Origin: Streptomyces xanthii
GTDB lineage: Bacteria; Actinomycetota; Actinomycetes; Streptomycetales; Streptomycetaceae
Direction: 5' to 3'
Assembly (NCBI RefSeq): GCF_014621695.1
Contig: NZ_CP061281.1
Coordinates: 744,001-808,000 of the forward strand
DNA length: 64,000 nucleotides
A program made the position numbers and the translations under genes. A model generated the notes under the pieces. The model did no database searches and was not told where the DNA came from. It saw nothing but the letters and a program-made list of their open reading frames with translations. Shown one piece after another: positions 55,779-64,000 of the stretch (positions within the stretch are counted from its first letter, which is position 1; every line of letters starts with the position of its first letter).

Positions 55779-57358
55779 GCGGAGCGAAGGTCTGGAGCCG
55801 CCGCAGGTTCCTCGGTGTGGGCGCCGCGGGTCTGCTCGGCGCCGGAGGCGTCGCGGTCGGCCTGCCCGCGCTCGGTGCGCTGATCCCCACCGGACAGCCC
55901 GGCCTCCTGCTGCGCAGCAAGGTCCCGCTGCCCGAGCGGTACGCGACGCGGCTGCCGGTGCCGCCCGTGCTCCGGCCGGCCCGCACCGACGGCACCACCG
56001 ACCACTACGAGATCACCGCACGTCCGGGCCTGGCCCGGCTGGTGCCGGGCCACGACACGGCGGTCTGGGGCTACGACGGCCTGTTCCCCGGCCCGACGAT
56101 CGAGTCGCGCTCGGGACGCCGGACCGTGGTCACCCACCGCAACGAACTGCCGCGCCCGACCGTCGTGCATCTGCACGGCGGCCACACCCCGCAGGCCTCC
56201 GACGGCTACCCGACCGACCTGATCGCCCCGCTCGGTGCCACCGCAGGTCACCACGCGGGCGGGACAAACGGCATGCCGGGCATGGGCCGGGCGACGCTCC
56301 GGCCCGAGCGCGTCTACGACTACCCGATGAACCAGCGGGCCGCGACGCTCTGGTACCACGACCACACGATGGGCTTCACCGGTCCGAACGTGTACCGGGG
56401 GCTGGCCGGCTTCCACCTGGTGCGCGACGACGAGGAGGAGGCGCTCGGCCTGCCGCGGGGCCCGCGGGAGCTGCCGCTGATGATCGCCGACCGTTCGTTC
56501 GACGCCGACGGCTCCTTCGCCTACCCCGCACCGGGCCCGCACGGGACCGAACCCGGTGTCGAGGGCCCCTACATGAACGGCGTGCTGGGCGACGTCGTCC
56601 TGGTCAACGGCGCACCCTGGCCGGTCGCCCCGGTGGACCGTGCCCGCCACCGGCTGCGCATCCTCAACGCCTCCAACGCGCGCCGCTACCGGCTGGAGCT
56701 TGACCCGCAGCCGCCGGGCGGTGGCGGGCTGTTGCAGATCGGCTCCGACGGCGGCCTGCTGGAGCGCCCGGTCGCGCACGACGCCGTCGAACTGGCTCCG
56801 GCCGAACGCTTCGACGTGGTGGTCGACTTCGCCCGCTATCCGGCCGGCAGCCGGGTGCGGCTGGTCAACCGGCTCGGCAGCGGTGGAACGGCCGAGGTCA
56901 TGCGCTTCGACATCGGCACGGCCCGGGTGCGGGACGACTCGCGGGCGCCCCGCGGCAGGCTGTCCGAGGTCGCGAAGCTGGACCCGGCCAAGGCCGTGGC
57001 CACCCGGACCTTCGTCTTCCAGAAGTCGGAGAAGAACTGGACGATCAACGGCCAGGAGTACCGGCCCGGCCGTTCGCTGGCCGCGCCGAAGCTCGGGAAG
57101 GTGGAGATCTGGCGGTTCCTCACCGACTTCCACCACCCGGTCCACCTGCACCTGGACCCGTTCCAGGTCATCAGCCGCGACAGGGCCGCTCCCGGAAGGT
57201 TCGACGCGGGCTGGAAGGACACCGTCGACGTGCTGCCCGCCCAGGGCGTGGAAGTGGCGGTCCGCTTCACCGACTACGCGGGCCGGTTCCTGCTGCACTG
57301 CCACAACCTCGAACACGAGGACATGGCGATGATGGCGGAGTTCGTCACCGAGCGGTGA
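55775..57358 (+). CDS. Multicopper oxidase (Tat-exported)
   Basis: 527 aa. Twin-arginine signal WSRRRFLGVGAAGLLGAGG. The four copper motifs are intact: HLHGG (about residue 131), WYHDH (about 193), HPVHLHLDPF (about 454) and HCHNLEHEDM (about 508, with the type 1 copper Cys). The second-domain layout resembles CotA/phenoxazinone-synthase-type three-domain enzymes. It oxidises phenols or metal ions outside the membrane with reduction of O2 to water. Coupled to the membrane protein gene and under the MarR palindrome. Confidence 0.92.
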   Translation: MSGAKVWSRRRFLGVGAAGLLGAGGVAVGLPALGALIPTGQPGLLLRSKVPLPERYATRLPVPPVLRPARTDGTTDHYEITARPGLARLVPGHDTAVWGYDGLFPGPTIESRSGRRTVVTHRNELPRPTVVHLHGGHTPQASDGYPTDLIAPLGATAGHHAGGTNGMPGMGRATLRPERVYDYPMNQRAATLWYHDHTMGFTGPNVYRGLAGFHLVRDDEEEALGLPRGPRELPLMIADRSFDADGSFAYPAPGPHGTEPGVEGPYMNGVLGDVVLVNGAPWPVAPVDRARHRLRILNASNARRYRLELDPQPPGGGGLLQIGSDGGLLERPVAHDAVELAPAERFDVVVDFARYPAGSRVRLVNRLGSGGTAEVMRFDIGTARVRDDSRAPRGRLSEVAKLDPAKAVATRTFVFQKSEKNWTINGQEYRPGRSLAAPKLGKVEIWRFLTDFHHPVHLHLDPFQVISRDRAAPGRFDAGWKDTVDVLPAQGVEVAVRFTDYAGRFLLHCHNLEHEDMAMMAEFVTER

Positions 57359-57407
57359 CGGCCAGGGCCTGTCGCCTCCCACTCACGGCGGCCACTGCTG
57401 AGTGTGG

Positions 57408-58604
57408 CTACTTGACGCAGGCCAGGCCCGCCGCCAGCAGGCACACCCCGCCGCACCCGCCGAGGAACGCTCCGGCGCCCCACACCTCGGCGACCAGCCC
57501 GGCGAGCGGGAACAGGAGGGGGCTGAGGCCGAGCGTGCACAGGGACGTCACGGAGGCTACGCGGCCGAGGTAGGCGGAGTCGGTGGCCTGTTGGAGCAGG
57601 GCGTGCCCCAGGACCATGGGGACCCCGCCCGCGGCGCCGAGCGCGGCGCACAGGGCGACGGCGGCGCCGGGGGCCGGCCCGGTCAGGCCGAGCGACGAGA
57701 CGAGCACAGCGGTGAGCAGCAGGGAGCCGGCGAGCGCGGCGCGGGGTGCGGGCACTGCTCGTACGGCGCTCAGGGCGATGCCCACCGCCGCGCCGGCCGC
57801 GCTGAACGCGCCCAGCAGCAGGGAGAGCGTGCCGGGGGTCCAGCCGCGTTCGCCGGTGAGCAGGACGAGGGCGGTGCCGACGGGTCCGCTGAAGCACATC
57901 TCGCCGAGGCCGATGACGGCGACGAGGCGCAGGAGCGCCGGTCGGGCACGTAAGTACCGTAACCCGTCGGCCAGTTGGGCCCGCATCGGTGTCCGTTCCG
58001 GTGCGGGGCGACTCGGGCCGCGTACCCGGAGCGCGGCCAGGAGGACGAGCGAGACGGCGAACAGGGCGCCGACGGCGGCGAACGCGCCCGGCGCCCCGCC
58101 CGCGGTCAGCGCGGCAGCGGCACCGAGCGGGCCGACGGTGTTGGCGAGGCGCACGGCGAGCGAGCGCAGCCCCTGCACCCGCGTGAGCCGGTCGCGGCCG
58201 GCCAGCAGGGCGGGCAGGGCTCCCACAGCGGGCAGGAACAGCGCGTCGGCGACGCCGAAGCAGACGGCGAGCACGCACAGGGGGACGAGTTCGGGGCCCC
58301 GCACGTACGTCAGGGCCGCGGCCGCCAGGACGGTCAGGCAGCGCACCAGGTCGCTGCCGATGAGGACACCCCGGGGACCGAACCGGTCGGCGAGGACCCC
58401 TCCGCCGAGCATCAGGACGGCGCGCGGCACGGCGCCGGCCGCGAGCACGAGCCCGGCGCGGGCCGGTCCGGCGGCTTCGGCGACGGCCCAGGTCAGGGCG
58501 GTGAAGTAGACGACGTCACCGGTGACCGAGGTGGTGTACGCGCCGAGCCAGCGCACGAGGTCGCGGTCCCGGTGGACGGCCGTGCCGTGCGCGGTGGCGG
58601 TCAC
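57408..58604 (-). CDS. MFS transporter
   Basis: 398 aa, 12 membrane helices of the MFS_3/enterobactin-exporter-like group: YTTSVTGDVVYFTALTWAVA in helix 1, then GGVLADRFGPRGVLIGSDLV, the motif A loop. Probably a drug-proton exporter. Its GTG start overlaps the stop of the ArsR-like gene by 4 nt (GTGA), so they form a regulator-exporter operon. The chain ends abruptly after LLAAGLACVK, normal for the group. Confidence 0.86.
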   Translation of the reverse strand: MTATAHGTAVHRDRDLVRWLGAYTTSVTGDVVYFTALTWAVAEAAGPARAGLVLAAGAVPRAVLMLGGGVLADRFGPRGVLIGSDLVRCLTVLAAAALTYVRGPELVPLCVLAVCFGVADALFLPAVGALPALLAGRDRLTRVQGLRSLAVRLANTVGPLGAAAALTAGGAPGAFAAVGALFAVSLVLLAALRVRGPSRPAPERTPMRAQLADGLRYLRARPALLRLVAVIGLGEMCFSGPVGTALVLLTGERGWTPGTLSLLLGAFSAAGAAVGIALSAVRAVPAPRAALAGSLLLTAVLVSSLGLTGPAPGAAVALCAALGAAGGVPMVLGHALLQQATDSAYLGRVASVTSLCTLGLSPLLFPLAGLVAEVWGAGAFLGGCGGVCLLAAGLACVK

Positions 58605-59194
58605 GTCCCCGCGTCCCGGGCCCTGTCCGCCCCCGCGTCCGGGTCCGTGTCCGGATGTGCGGGGAAGGCCTGGAACTGGACGACGGCCGCCTGCGCGCCG
58701 GGGCTCGCCTCCCGCTGCCGGTACCGGTCGACGACGGCGTACAACTCGTCCTTGAGCGCGGCGAGTTCGCGGGGCGTGACCTGGACGGAGAAGTCACTGA
58801 AGGCGGAGACGGCGAACCAGGCGTCGGGCATGGCGGGCACGGTCTGCCCGGCTGCGCGGCGCAGGGTGTCGGCGGCGGTCAGCGCCACCGCCTGCGTGTA
58901 GGCGCGCCCGTCGGGTCCGCCGTGCTCCGCCGGGTCGTGCTGCGAGGCGGGGTGCAGGGCGCGCCACCAGCGGTCGCGCCGCGTCCCGCGCCCGGTGTCC
59001 TCCTCGATGAGCCCGCCGGCGGCGAGACGCCGCAGGTGGTAGCTGGCGGCGCCGGAGTCCAGCTCGAAGTGGCGGGCCAACTGCCGTGCGGTGGCGGGCC
59101 CTTCGCGGCGCAGCCGGTTGAGCAGGGCGAGCCGCGTCGGGTGGGCGAGGACGCGCAAGGCCTGGGTGTCGAGCGTGACGTCGTCGTCGGTCAT
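58601..59194 (-). CDS. ArsR-like winged-helix regulator
   Basis: 197 aa. HTH_20-type winged helix: ALRVLAHPTRLALLNRLRRE, then RQLARHFELDSGAASYHLRR and GGLIEEDTGRGTRRDRWWRA. The C-terminal helical part, with SDFSVQVTPRELAALKDELY, is typical of Streptomyces regulators that sit beside MFS genes. ATG 59194 has TAGGCT 8 nt upstream and no Shine-Dalgarno. Tandem 13-bp repeats lie just upstream (59233-59284) and may be its operators. Confidence 0.84.
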   Translation of the reverse strand: MTDDDVTLDTQALRVLAHPTRLALLNRLRREGPATARQLARHFELDSGAASYHLRRLAAGGLIEEDTGRGTRRDRWWRALHPASQHDPAEHGGPDGRAYTQAVALTAADTLRRAAGQTVPAMPDAWFAVSAFSDFSVQVTPRELAALKDELYAVVDRYRQREASPGAQAAVVQFQAFPAHPDTDPDAGADRARDAGT

Positions 59195-59232
59195 GGCGCC
59201 CGAGCCTAGAAGCAGAAGACTTCTTCCGGAAG

Positions 59233-59284
59233 ACTTGTTCGCAAAGGAGCTTCGAAAGGGGGCTTCGAAAAGGAGCTTCGCAAA
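59233..59284. repeat. Tandem 13-bp repeats, consensus GGRGCTTCGAAAA
   Basis: GGAGCTTCGAAAG (59246-59258), GGGGCTTCGAAAA (59259-59271) and GGAGCTTCGCAAA (59272-59284) follow each other without gap; a decayed unit, ACTTGTTCGCAAA (59233-59245), precedes them. GAAGACTT is also doubled at 59216-59237. The array lies in the divergent region between the ArsR-like gene and the secreted-protein gene. Confidence 0.75.
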
Positions 59285-59409
59285 CACCTCACCACAGTGA
59301 GCGTTTACTACGCTGCGCGGCGCCCACACCCCCGCCCCGCCATAGTAAAAAGCAGTAACTCCCCGCGACCTCTTGCCAGTTGGTAGCAACCGCTTACATC
59401 CTGCCGCCC

Positions 59410-60180
59410 ATGAGACCTCCCACTCCACGCACGCGCCGGGTGCTCGTCACCCTGGGCGCCACCGCACTGCTCACCCTGGGCTCCGCCGGTCAGAGCTGGG
59501 CCTCGACCCCCACCGTCCGCTGGTCGTCGGGCGCGCCCGCGCCCGTCACCGAACTCCGCCTGCCGATGTCCGTCGACGCCGCGCCGGACGCCTCCGGCCT
59601 CTACTTCGCGTACTACACGACGCTGGAGAGCGGCACGCGCCCGTACGCCGGGTTCCAGCCCAAGCCCGTGGACAGCAGCGGGCGGTCCCAACTCCAGGCC
59701 ATTTTCAGTTCGTTCAACGCGAACGCCACGACGACCGACAGCAACTGCCAGTACGGGGCCGACGGCGGCGCGGGCGTGAGCTGCGCGGTCCGCTTCCCGT
59801 ACACCAAGGGCACGATGTACACCCTCGTCCTCAAACGAGCCGGTGACGACGGCAGTACGCAGCTGATGACCGGCGACGTGGTGAACACGGCCACCGGGGC
59901 GCAGGTCGCGCACATCGGGAGTTTCCGGCTGCCCGTGGCCTCGGGCCGCTTCAGGACCTCCGACGCCGGCTTCATCGAGCCGTATCTGACGGCGGGTTGC
60001 GCGCAGCAGGTGACGGTGACGTACGGCAAGCCGCAGGGCGTCGAGGCCGGCGTCACCTATACCGGTGGCCTGCCGACGGTCACCGACCCGTCCTCCGGGA
60101 GCTGCCTGAGCAGCACGTCCACCGACACCGGGGCGGGCCGGCGCGTCACGGTCACCGGGAACCAGTACACGGGCGGTTGA
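59410..60180 (+). CDS. Secreted protein (possibly DUF3472-like)
   Basis: 256 aa. Signal peptide RRVLVTLGATALLTLGSAGQ, cleaved near SWAS. The mature part is beta-rich: TVRWSSGAPAPVTELRLPMS, YYTTLESGTRPYAGFQPKP, GVSCAVRFPYTKGTMYTLVL, and TGDVVNTATGAQVAHIGSFR. The order of strands recalls DUF3472, but I hold this only loosely. Two disulfides are possible. ATG 59410 lacks a clear Shine-Dalgarno. Expected outside the cell; function unknown. Confidence 0.72.
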   Translation: MRPPTPRTRRVLVTLGATALLTLGSAGQSWASTPTVRWSSGAPAPVTELRLPMSVDAAPDASGLYFAYYTTLESGTRPYAGFQPKPVDSSGRSQLQAIFSSFNANATTTDSNCQYGADGGAGVSCAVRFPYTKGTMYTLVLKRAGDDGSTQLMTGDVVNTATGAQVAHIGSFRLPVASGRFRTSDAGFIEPYLTAGCAQQVTVTYGKPQGVEAGVTYTGGLPTVTDPSSGSCLSSTSTDTGAGRRVTVTGNQYTGG

Positions 60181-60244
60181 CCGTCATCGGCCCGCACCGG
60201 GACGAGGCTTGTCGGAAGGAATCCCTCCGGGCGACCATGCCCTC

Positions 60245-60922
60245 ATGAAGGGTGATCTTTTCGCGAGTGAGTTCATGGTGCAGCCCGCTGTCGCGCCGGG
60301 CATGACCGTCGAGAACGCCAAATCGATCCGGTACGTGGTCGACGGCGAGATGCTGGCGCGGCAGGGGGCGATGATCGCCTATCGGGGGAACCTGCAGTTC
60401 GAGCGCAAGGGCCAGGGCGTCGGCGGCATGCTCAAGCGGGCCGTCACCGGCGAGGGCCTGGCGCTGATGAAGGTGCGCGGCCAGGGCGAAGCCTGGTTCG
60501 CGCAGGAGGCGCAGAACGTCTTCGTGATCGACATCGAGCCCGGCGACGTCTTCACGGTCAACGGGCGCAACGTCCTGTGCTTCGACTCCACCCTCTCCTA
60601 CGAGATCAAGACGGTGAAGGGCGCGGGCATCACCGGCGGCGGCCTGTTCAACAGCGTGTTCACCGGCCAGGGCCGGCTCGGTCTGGTCTGCGAGGGCAAT
60701 CCGCTCGTGCTGCCGGTCTCGCCGCAGCAGCCGGTGTTCGTCGACACGGACGCGGTCGTCGGCTGGACCGCGCAGTTGCGCACGTCGCTGCACCGTTCGC
60801 AGTCCATCGGCTCGATGATCCGGGGCGGCTCCGGCGAGGCCGTCCAGCTGAAGCTGGAGGGCGAGGGTTTCGTCGTGGTCCGCCCGAGCGAGGCGACGCC
60901 GCAGAAGCCGCAGCAGCACTAG
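60245..60922 (+). CDS. AIM24-family protein
   Basis: 225 aa beta-helix-like protein. SIRYVVDGEMLARQGAMIAY, GEGLALMKVRGQGEAWFAQ, VFVIDIEPGDVFTVNGRNVL and VFTGQGRLGLVCEGNPLVLP are hallmark AIM24 (TIGR00266-like) segments. Bacterial members are cytoplasmic, of unknown role. ATG 60245 is used since the conserved region starts at once (MKGDLFASEFMVQP); an upstream frame from 60209 has no ribosome-binding site. Confidence 0.87.
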   Translation: MKGDLFASEFMVQPAVAPGMTVENAKSIRYVVDGEMLARQGAMIAYRGNLQFERKGQGVGGMLKRAVTGEGLALMKVRGQGEAWFAQEAQNVFVIDIEPGDVFTVNGRNVLCFDSTLSYEIKTVKGAGITGGGLFNSVFTGQGRLGLVCEGNPLVLPVSPQQPVFVDTDAVVGWTAQLRTSLHRSQSIGSMIRGGSGEAVQLKLEGEGFVVVRPSEATPQKPQQH

Positions 60923-60937
60923 GGCCTTTCTTTCGGA

Positions 60938-61399
60938 TCAGGCCGGGGTCCGGTTCCGGTGTTCACGGACCGCGATCTCGGCCAGCTTGGTGAGCATCAT
61001 GCCGTTGCGCACCTTCACCAGGTAGTCCACCGGGAGACCGTGCATCCGGGTGCCGGGGCCGCGCAGCGGATGCCAGTCGAGCTCGAACAGGGTGTGCTCG
61101 CCCCAGGGGATCAGCCGCATGGCGATCCGTGCCGCGCCGAACGGATCGGCCTTCGCCTCCAGCTCGAGGCGGCGCTGCGGCTCGCAGATGCGGACCGTGC
61201 TCGTGTCCTCGAGGGTCAGCGGCCCCACCCCGACCCGCACCTTCAGCGCGGCGCCCACCTCGGGCCAGTCCGGGTCGGCGCCGAGCACCCGCTGCGTCCC
61301 GGTCACCCATTCCCCGTACCGGTAGCCGTCGCTCAAAAGCCCCCAGACCTCGGCGGGCGAACTGAGGATCAGCCGGCGATTGCGGGCCACGGCCTTCAC
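60938..61399 (-). CDS. SRPBCC (START-like) family protein
   Basis: 153 aa. RRLILSSPAEVWGLLSDGYR, then YGEWVTGTQRVLGADPDWPE and the strand-rich centre ending in a long C-terminal helix (LPVDYLVKVRNGMMLTKLAE) give the helix-grip fold of polyketide cyclase/dehydrase-like proteins that bind small hydrophobic ligands. GTG 61399 is 1 nt from AAGGAG and GTG 61390 is 10 nt away; either may be used. Ends 15 nt from the convergent AIM24 gene. Confidence 0.82.
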   Translation of the reverse strand: MKAVARNRRLILSSPAEVWGLLSDGYRYGEWVTGTQRVLGADPDWPEVGAALKVRVGVGPLTLEDTSTVRICEPQRRLELEAKADPFGAARIAMRLIPWGEHTLFELDWHPLRGPGTRMHGLPVDYLVKVRNGMMLTKLAEIAVREHRNRTPA

Positions 61400-61588
61400 G
61401 CTCCTTCCGGGAAGCAGCCGGTCGAGGAGCCGGCCTCCCGACGTGAGAGGGCCGGACGCTCCAGATCAAGCCTCCGGCCGCGGACCGCGTCCTGCAACCG
61501 CCGCCGGGGCACTGGGCCGCTCCCCGCGGGGTACCCGGCACCCCCGCAGAGGAAGACCCGCAGAGGACGACCATCGAGGGGACACGTC

Positions 61589-62620
61589 ATGAACGGCGAC
61601 GGCCTGCGCATCGCGGTCACGGGGGCGACCGGCAATCTCGGAACCAGCGTGGTGCGGCAGCTGAGCGAGGACCCACGCGTCGACTCGATCCTCGGGATCG
61701 CGCGCCGCGTTCCGGATCAATCACCGCCGAAGACGGACTGGGCCGCCCTCGACCTCGCCGAGGCCGACGGCGACGAGGTGGACCGGCTGTTCCGGGGCGT
61801 CGACGCCGTGGTGCACCTGGCGTGGCGGATGCAGCCCTCCAGGGACCCGGCCCTCACCTGGCGGACGAACGTGCTCGGGAGCGTGCGCGTCCTGCACGCC
61901 GTGGCGGCGGCCCACGTCCCCGCCCTGGTCCACGCGTCCTCCGTGGGCGCCTACTCCCCCGGGCCTCAGGACCGGGCCGTCGACGAATCGTGGCCCACCC
62001 ACGGCTGGCCCGAAGCCGCGTACTGCCGGGAGAAGGCCTACCTCGAGCGGGCGCTGGACGCCTTCGAACTGGCTCACCGGGAGGTCCGGGTGGTGCGGAT
62101 GCGGCCGGCGTTCATGTTCAAGGAGGGCTCGGCGAGTGAGCAGCGGAGGCTGTTCGCGGGGCGCTTTGTTCCGGGGTTCCTGGGCCGCCCCGATCTGCTG
62201 CCGGTGATGCCGGACATCGCGGGTCTCCGCGTCCAGACGCTGCACACCGAGGACGCGGCCCGCGCCTTCGTCACGGCCGCGCTGGGCACTGCGCGAGGCC
62301 CCTTCAACCTGGCGGCCGACCCGGTGCTGGACGCGCACGTGCTGGGCGTCAAGTTCGACGCACGCACGGTACGGCTCCCCCGTTCGCTGGCCCGCTCGGC
62401 GATGGCCGCCGCCTACGGGCTGCACCTGGTGCCGTCGTCGCCGCAGCTGTTCGACGCGGTGCTGCGCCTGCCGCTCATGGACTGCTCGCGCGCCCACGCC
62501 GTACTGGGCTGGCAGCCGCGGAAGACCGCGCTGGCGGCGGTCGACGAACTGCTGCACGGCATGCGCACCGGCGCGGGCGAACCGACACCCCCGCTGAGGG
62601 GAACCGTCTTCGGCACCTGA
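61589..62620 (+). CDS. NAD-dependent epimerase/dehydratase (extended SDR)
   Basis: 343 aa. Rossmann motif VTGATGNLG, DAVVHLAWRM, VHASSVGAYSPG and YCREKAYLER (YxxxK) identify an extended SDR. GVDAVV and a C-terminal GWQPRKTALAAVDELLHG are typical of the actinobacterial nucleoside-diphosphate-sugar epimerase-like group. No sugar gene cluster is near, so the substrate is open. GAGGGGAC precedes ATG 61589. Confidence 0.87.
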   Translation: MNGDGLRIAVTGATGNLGTSVVRQLSEDPRVDSILGIARRVPDQSPPKTDWAALDLAEADGDEVDRLFRGVDAVVHLAWRMQPSRDPALTWRTNVLGSVRVLHAVAAAHVPALVHASSVGAYSPGPQDRAVDESWPTHGWPEAAYCREKAYLERALDAFELAHREVRVVRMRPAFMFKEGSASEQRRLFAGRFVPGFLGRPDLLPVMPDIAGLRVQTLHTEDAARAFVTAALGTARGPFNLAADPVLDAHVLGVKFDARTVRLPRSLARSAMAAAYGLHLVPSSPQLFDAVLRLPLMDCSRAHAVLGWQPRKTALAAVDELLHGMRTGAGEPTPPLRGTVFGT

Positions 62621-62739
62621 GAACCGTCCGCGTCACCCTTCGCGCTGCGGCGCTGTTCCGGCTGCCTCCATGCTGCGGCCGGAGGAATGTGGGTACCCGC
62701 CTCCAGTCCTGACCGACTTCGGCCCCTGTGGAGGACCGC

Positions 62740-62934
62740 ATGACGAAGGAACGCGCACGCGCGCCCCGAGACGACGGTGACGACCGCGGTGACGCCCGCA
62801 AGGACACGGCACCCGCCGACGGGGGCGCCGAGGAAGGGCTCAAGGAGTTCCTCCTCGCCCGGAAGGACGACGGTGAGGCCGCGGACGCGCTCACCCCCAA
62901 CGAGAAGGCGCAGAAGTCCGCCCGGAAGGACTGA
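62740..62934 (+). CDS. Small charged protein, 64 aa
   Basis: Highly charged and probably disordered (ERARAPRDDGDDRGDARKD) with one short helix LKEFLLARKDDGEAADAL and the tail NEKAQKSARKD. GGAGG lies 5 nt before ATG 62740. It lies 46 nt ahead of the molybdoenzyme gene and is probably transcribed with it. Such small hydrophilic genes are common in Streptomyces; function unknown. Confidence 0.62.
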   Translation: MTKERARAPRDDGDDRGDARKDTAPADGGAEEGLKEFLLARKDDGEAADALTPNEKAQKSARKD

Positions 62935-62980
62935 GCCGACAGGAGCGAGCCGCGCACGCCGCCGAGCCGAGGAGACCTCC

Positions 62981-64000
62981 GTGGACCGGATCGCGCACCC
63001 CTGGGGTCCGCGGACCCCGTACGCCGCCGGCAGCCCGTGGCCGCGCCGGACCGACCGGCATCTGGCCCCCGGCACGCGTGAGGAGGACGTGGAGCGGTGG
63101 GTGCCCTCCGCTTCCCTGCTGCATTCCAACGGCGACGCGATGGACATCGCCGTGGCGCGAGGCGAGATCGTCGGCGTACGGGGCCGCGCGTCCGACCGCG
63201 TCAACCACGGCCGCCTCGGGCCGAAGGACCTGTTCGGCTGGCAGGCGAACGCCCCCCGCGACCGGCTGACCCGGCCCCTGGTGCGCGAGCGCGGCCGCCT
63301 CGTCGACTGCGACTGGGACCGGGCCATGAACCTGATCGTGCGGCGCTCGAAGGAGCTGCTGGAGCGGCAGGGCCCCGACGCCGTCGGCTTCTACACCTCG
63401 GGGCAGCTGTTCCTCGAGGAGTACTACACGCTCGCCGTACTGGCCCGGGCCGGCATCGGCACCCCCCACCTCGACGGCAACACCCGCCTGTGCACGGCGA
63501 CGGCGGCCGAGTCCCTCAAGCAGTCCTTCGGCTGCGACGGCCAGCCGGGCTCGTACACGGACGTCGACCACGCCGATGCGATCGCCCTGTTCGGGCACAA
63601 CGTCGCCGAGACCCAGCCCGTCCTGTGGATGCGCATGCTGGACCGGCTGGAGGGCCCCACTCCGCCCCGCCTCCTGTGCGTGGACCCCCGCCCCACGCCG
63701 GTGGCCCGGCGCGCCACCGTGCACCTGGCCCCGCGGCTCGGCACCAACGTCGCGCTCCTCTCCGCTCTTCTGCACGAGACGATCCGCACCGGCCGCGTCG
63801 ACCGCGTCTTCGTCGAGCGGCACACCATCGGCTACGAGGAGCTGGCCGCCCGCGTCGAGCGGTGCACCCCGCGCTGGGCCGCCGGCATCTGCGATCTGCC
63901 CGCCGCCGCGATCCAGGAGGCCGCGGAGCTGGTCGGCGGCGCCGAGCGGCTGCTGTCCACCGTCCTTCAGGGCGTCTACCAGTCCCACCAGGCCACGGCC
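62981..64000 (+). CDS. Molybdopterin oxidoreductase lacking the Fe-S cysteines (partial)
   Basis: At least 340 aa, running off the window. Fold markers of the nitrate-reductase/formate-dehydrogenase group are clear: IVGVRGRASDRVNHGRL, RLTRPLVRERGRLVDCDWDR, VGFYTSGQLFLEEYYTLAVL, and HNVAETQPVLWMRMLDRLEG. The N-terminal cluster motif CxxCxxxC is replaced by SLLHSNGD (Ser, His, Asp in the three positions) and the fourth Cys of GRLCPKG is Gly (GRLGPKD). So no [4Fe-4S] cluster can form there. GTG 62981 has GAGGAGA 8 nt upstream. Confidence 0.85.
   Translation, partial: MDRIAHPWGPRTPYAAGSPWPRRTDRHLAPGTREEDVERWVPSASLLHSNGDAMDIAVARGEIVGVRGRASDRVNHGRLGPKDLFGWQANAPRDRLTRPLVRERGRLVDCDWDRAMNLIVRRSKELLERQGPDAVGFYTSGQLFLEEYYTLAVLARAGIGTPHLDGNTRLCTATAAESLKQSFGCDGQPGSYTDVDHADAIALFGHNVAETQPVLWMRMLDRLEGPTPPRLLCVDPRPTPVARRATVHLAPRLGTNVALLSALLHETIRTGRVDRVFVERHTIGYEELAARVERCTPRWAAGICDLPAAAIQEAAELVGGAERLLSTVLQGVYQSHQATA

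Overview
The window is about 72% G+C and reads as chromosomal DNA of a Streptomyces species. The evidence is the codon bias, frequent GTG starts, many genes that look leaderless (a TANNNT box 6-9 nt before the start codon), and the gene families present (WhiB-like, PucR, Eis-type GNAT, YdeP-type FdhF, BioY/PccB/PccE/AccA). A short intergenic repeat with the core GGGGCGCGGGGAACTGCGCG also occurs four times. I see no prophage, transposase, CRISPR array, rRNA or tRNA. The layout looks like ordinary core/near-core chromosome with many small regulator-plus-target modules.

Left part (1-9.2 kb): two small hypotheticals, an Eis-like acetyltransferase, a DUF4291 protein, a HEAT-repeat protein, a cysteine-rich winged-helix regulator paired with a DUF3291 gene (a similar operator lies in front of each), an APC permease, a WhiB-like protein and a baeRF/Rv2629-like protein related to the Balon ribosome-hibernation factors.

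Propionate metabolism (9.4-14.7 and 25.3-30.3 kb): bioY-pccB-pccE-accA2 on the minus strand, faced by a TetR gene with an operator over the bioY promoter. About 12 kb further on are mutA-mutB-meaB. Together they provide biotin uptake, propionyl-CoA carboxylase, methylmalonyl-CoA mutase and its GTPase chaperone. Only the epimerase is missing from the window. Between the two blocks lie an SDR, an orphan ABC exporter, a PucR regulator, a YdeP-type molybdoenzyme, an Hsp100 ATPase and, divergent from it, a cysteine-free DsbA-fold protein.

Middle (30.3-38.4 kb): a 2Fe-2S ferredoxin-like protein; a TetR regulon (MFS transporter, acyl-CoA ligase, acyl-CoA dehydrogenase) with one operator motif at both promoters; small enzymes; and a second TetR/FMN-reductase pair with twin GGACCCCGGTCC palindromes.

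Sulfur island (38.5-41.3 kb): two LLM flavin monooxygenases preceded by a 40-codon leader peptide of the actinobacterial sulfur/cysteine type. The leader's last codons are perfectly complementary to the Shine-Dalgarno of the first monooxygenase gene, which predicts a cysteine-sensing translational attenuator. Three tandem 12-bp repeats sit at its promoter. I consider this the most interesting system in the window.

Right part (41.3-64 kb): a secreted HNH nuclease with a small partner, a beta-lactamase/LysR/serine-hydrolase locus arranged like blaL-blaA-blaB of S. cacaoi, a PlsC-type acyltransferase, an MMPL exporter, a lactate 2-monooxygenase behind four direct repeats, a flavoprotein/N-formylglutamate amidohydrolase pair, a repeat-rich non-coding stretch, an RlmG-like methyltransferase, a MarR-controlled multicopper oxidase operon, an ArsR-like/MFS operon, secreted and AIM24 proteins, an epimerase, and the start of a molybdopterin oxidoreductase that has lost all four Fe-S cysteines.
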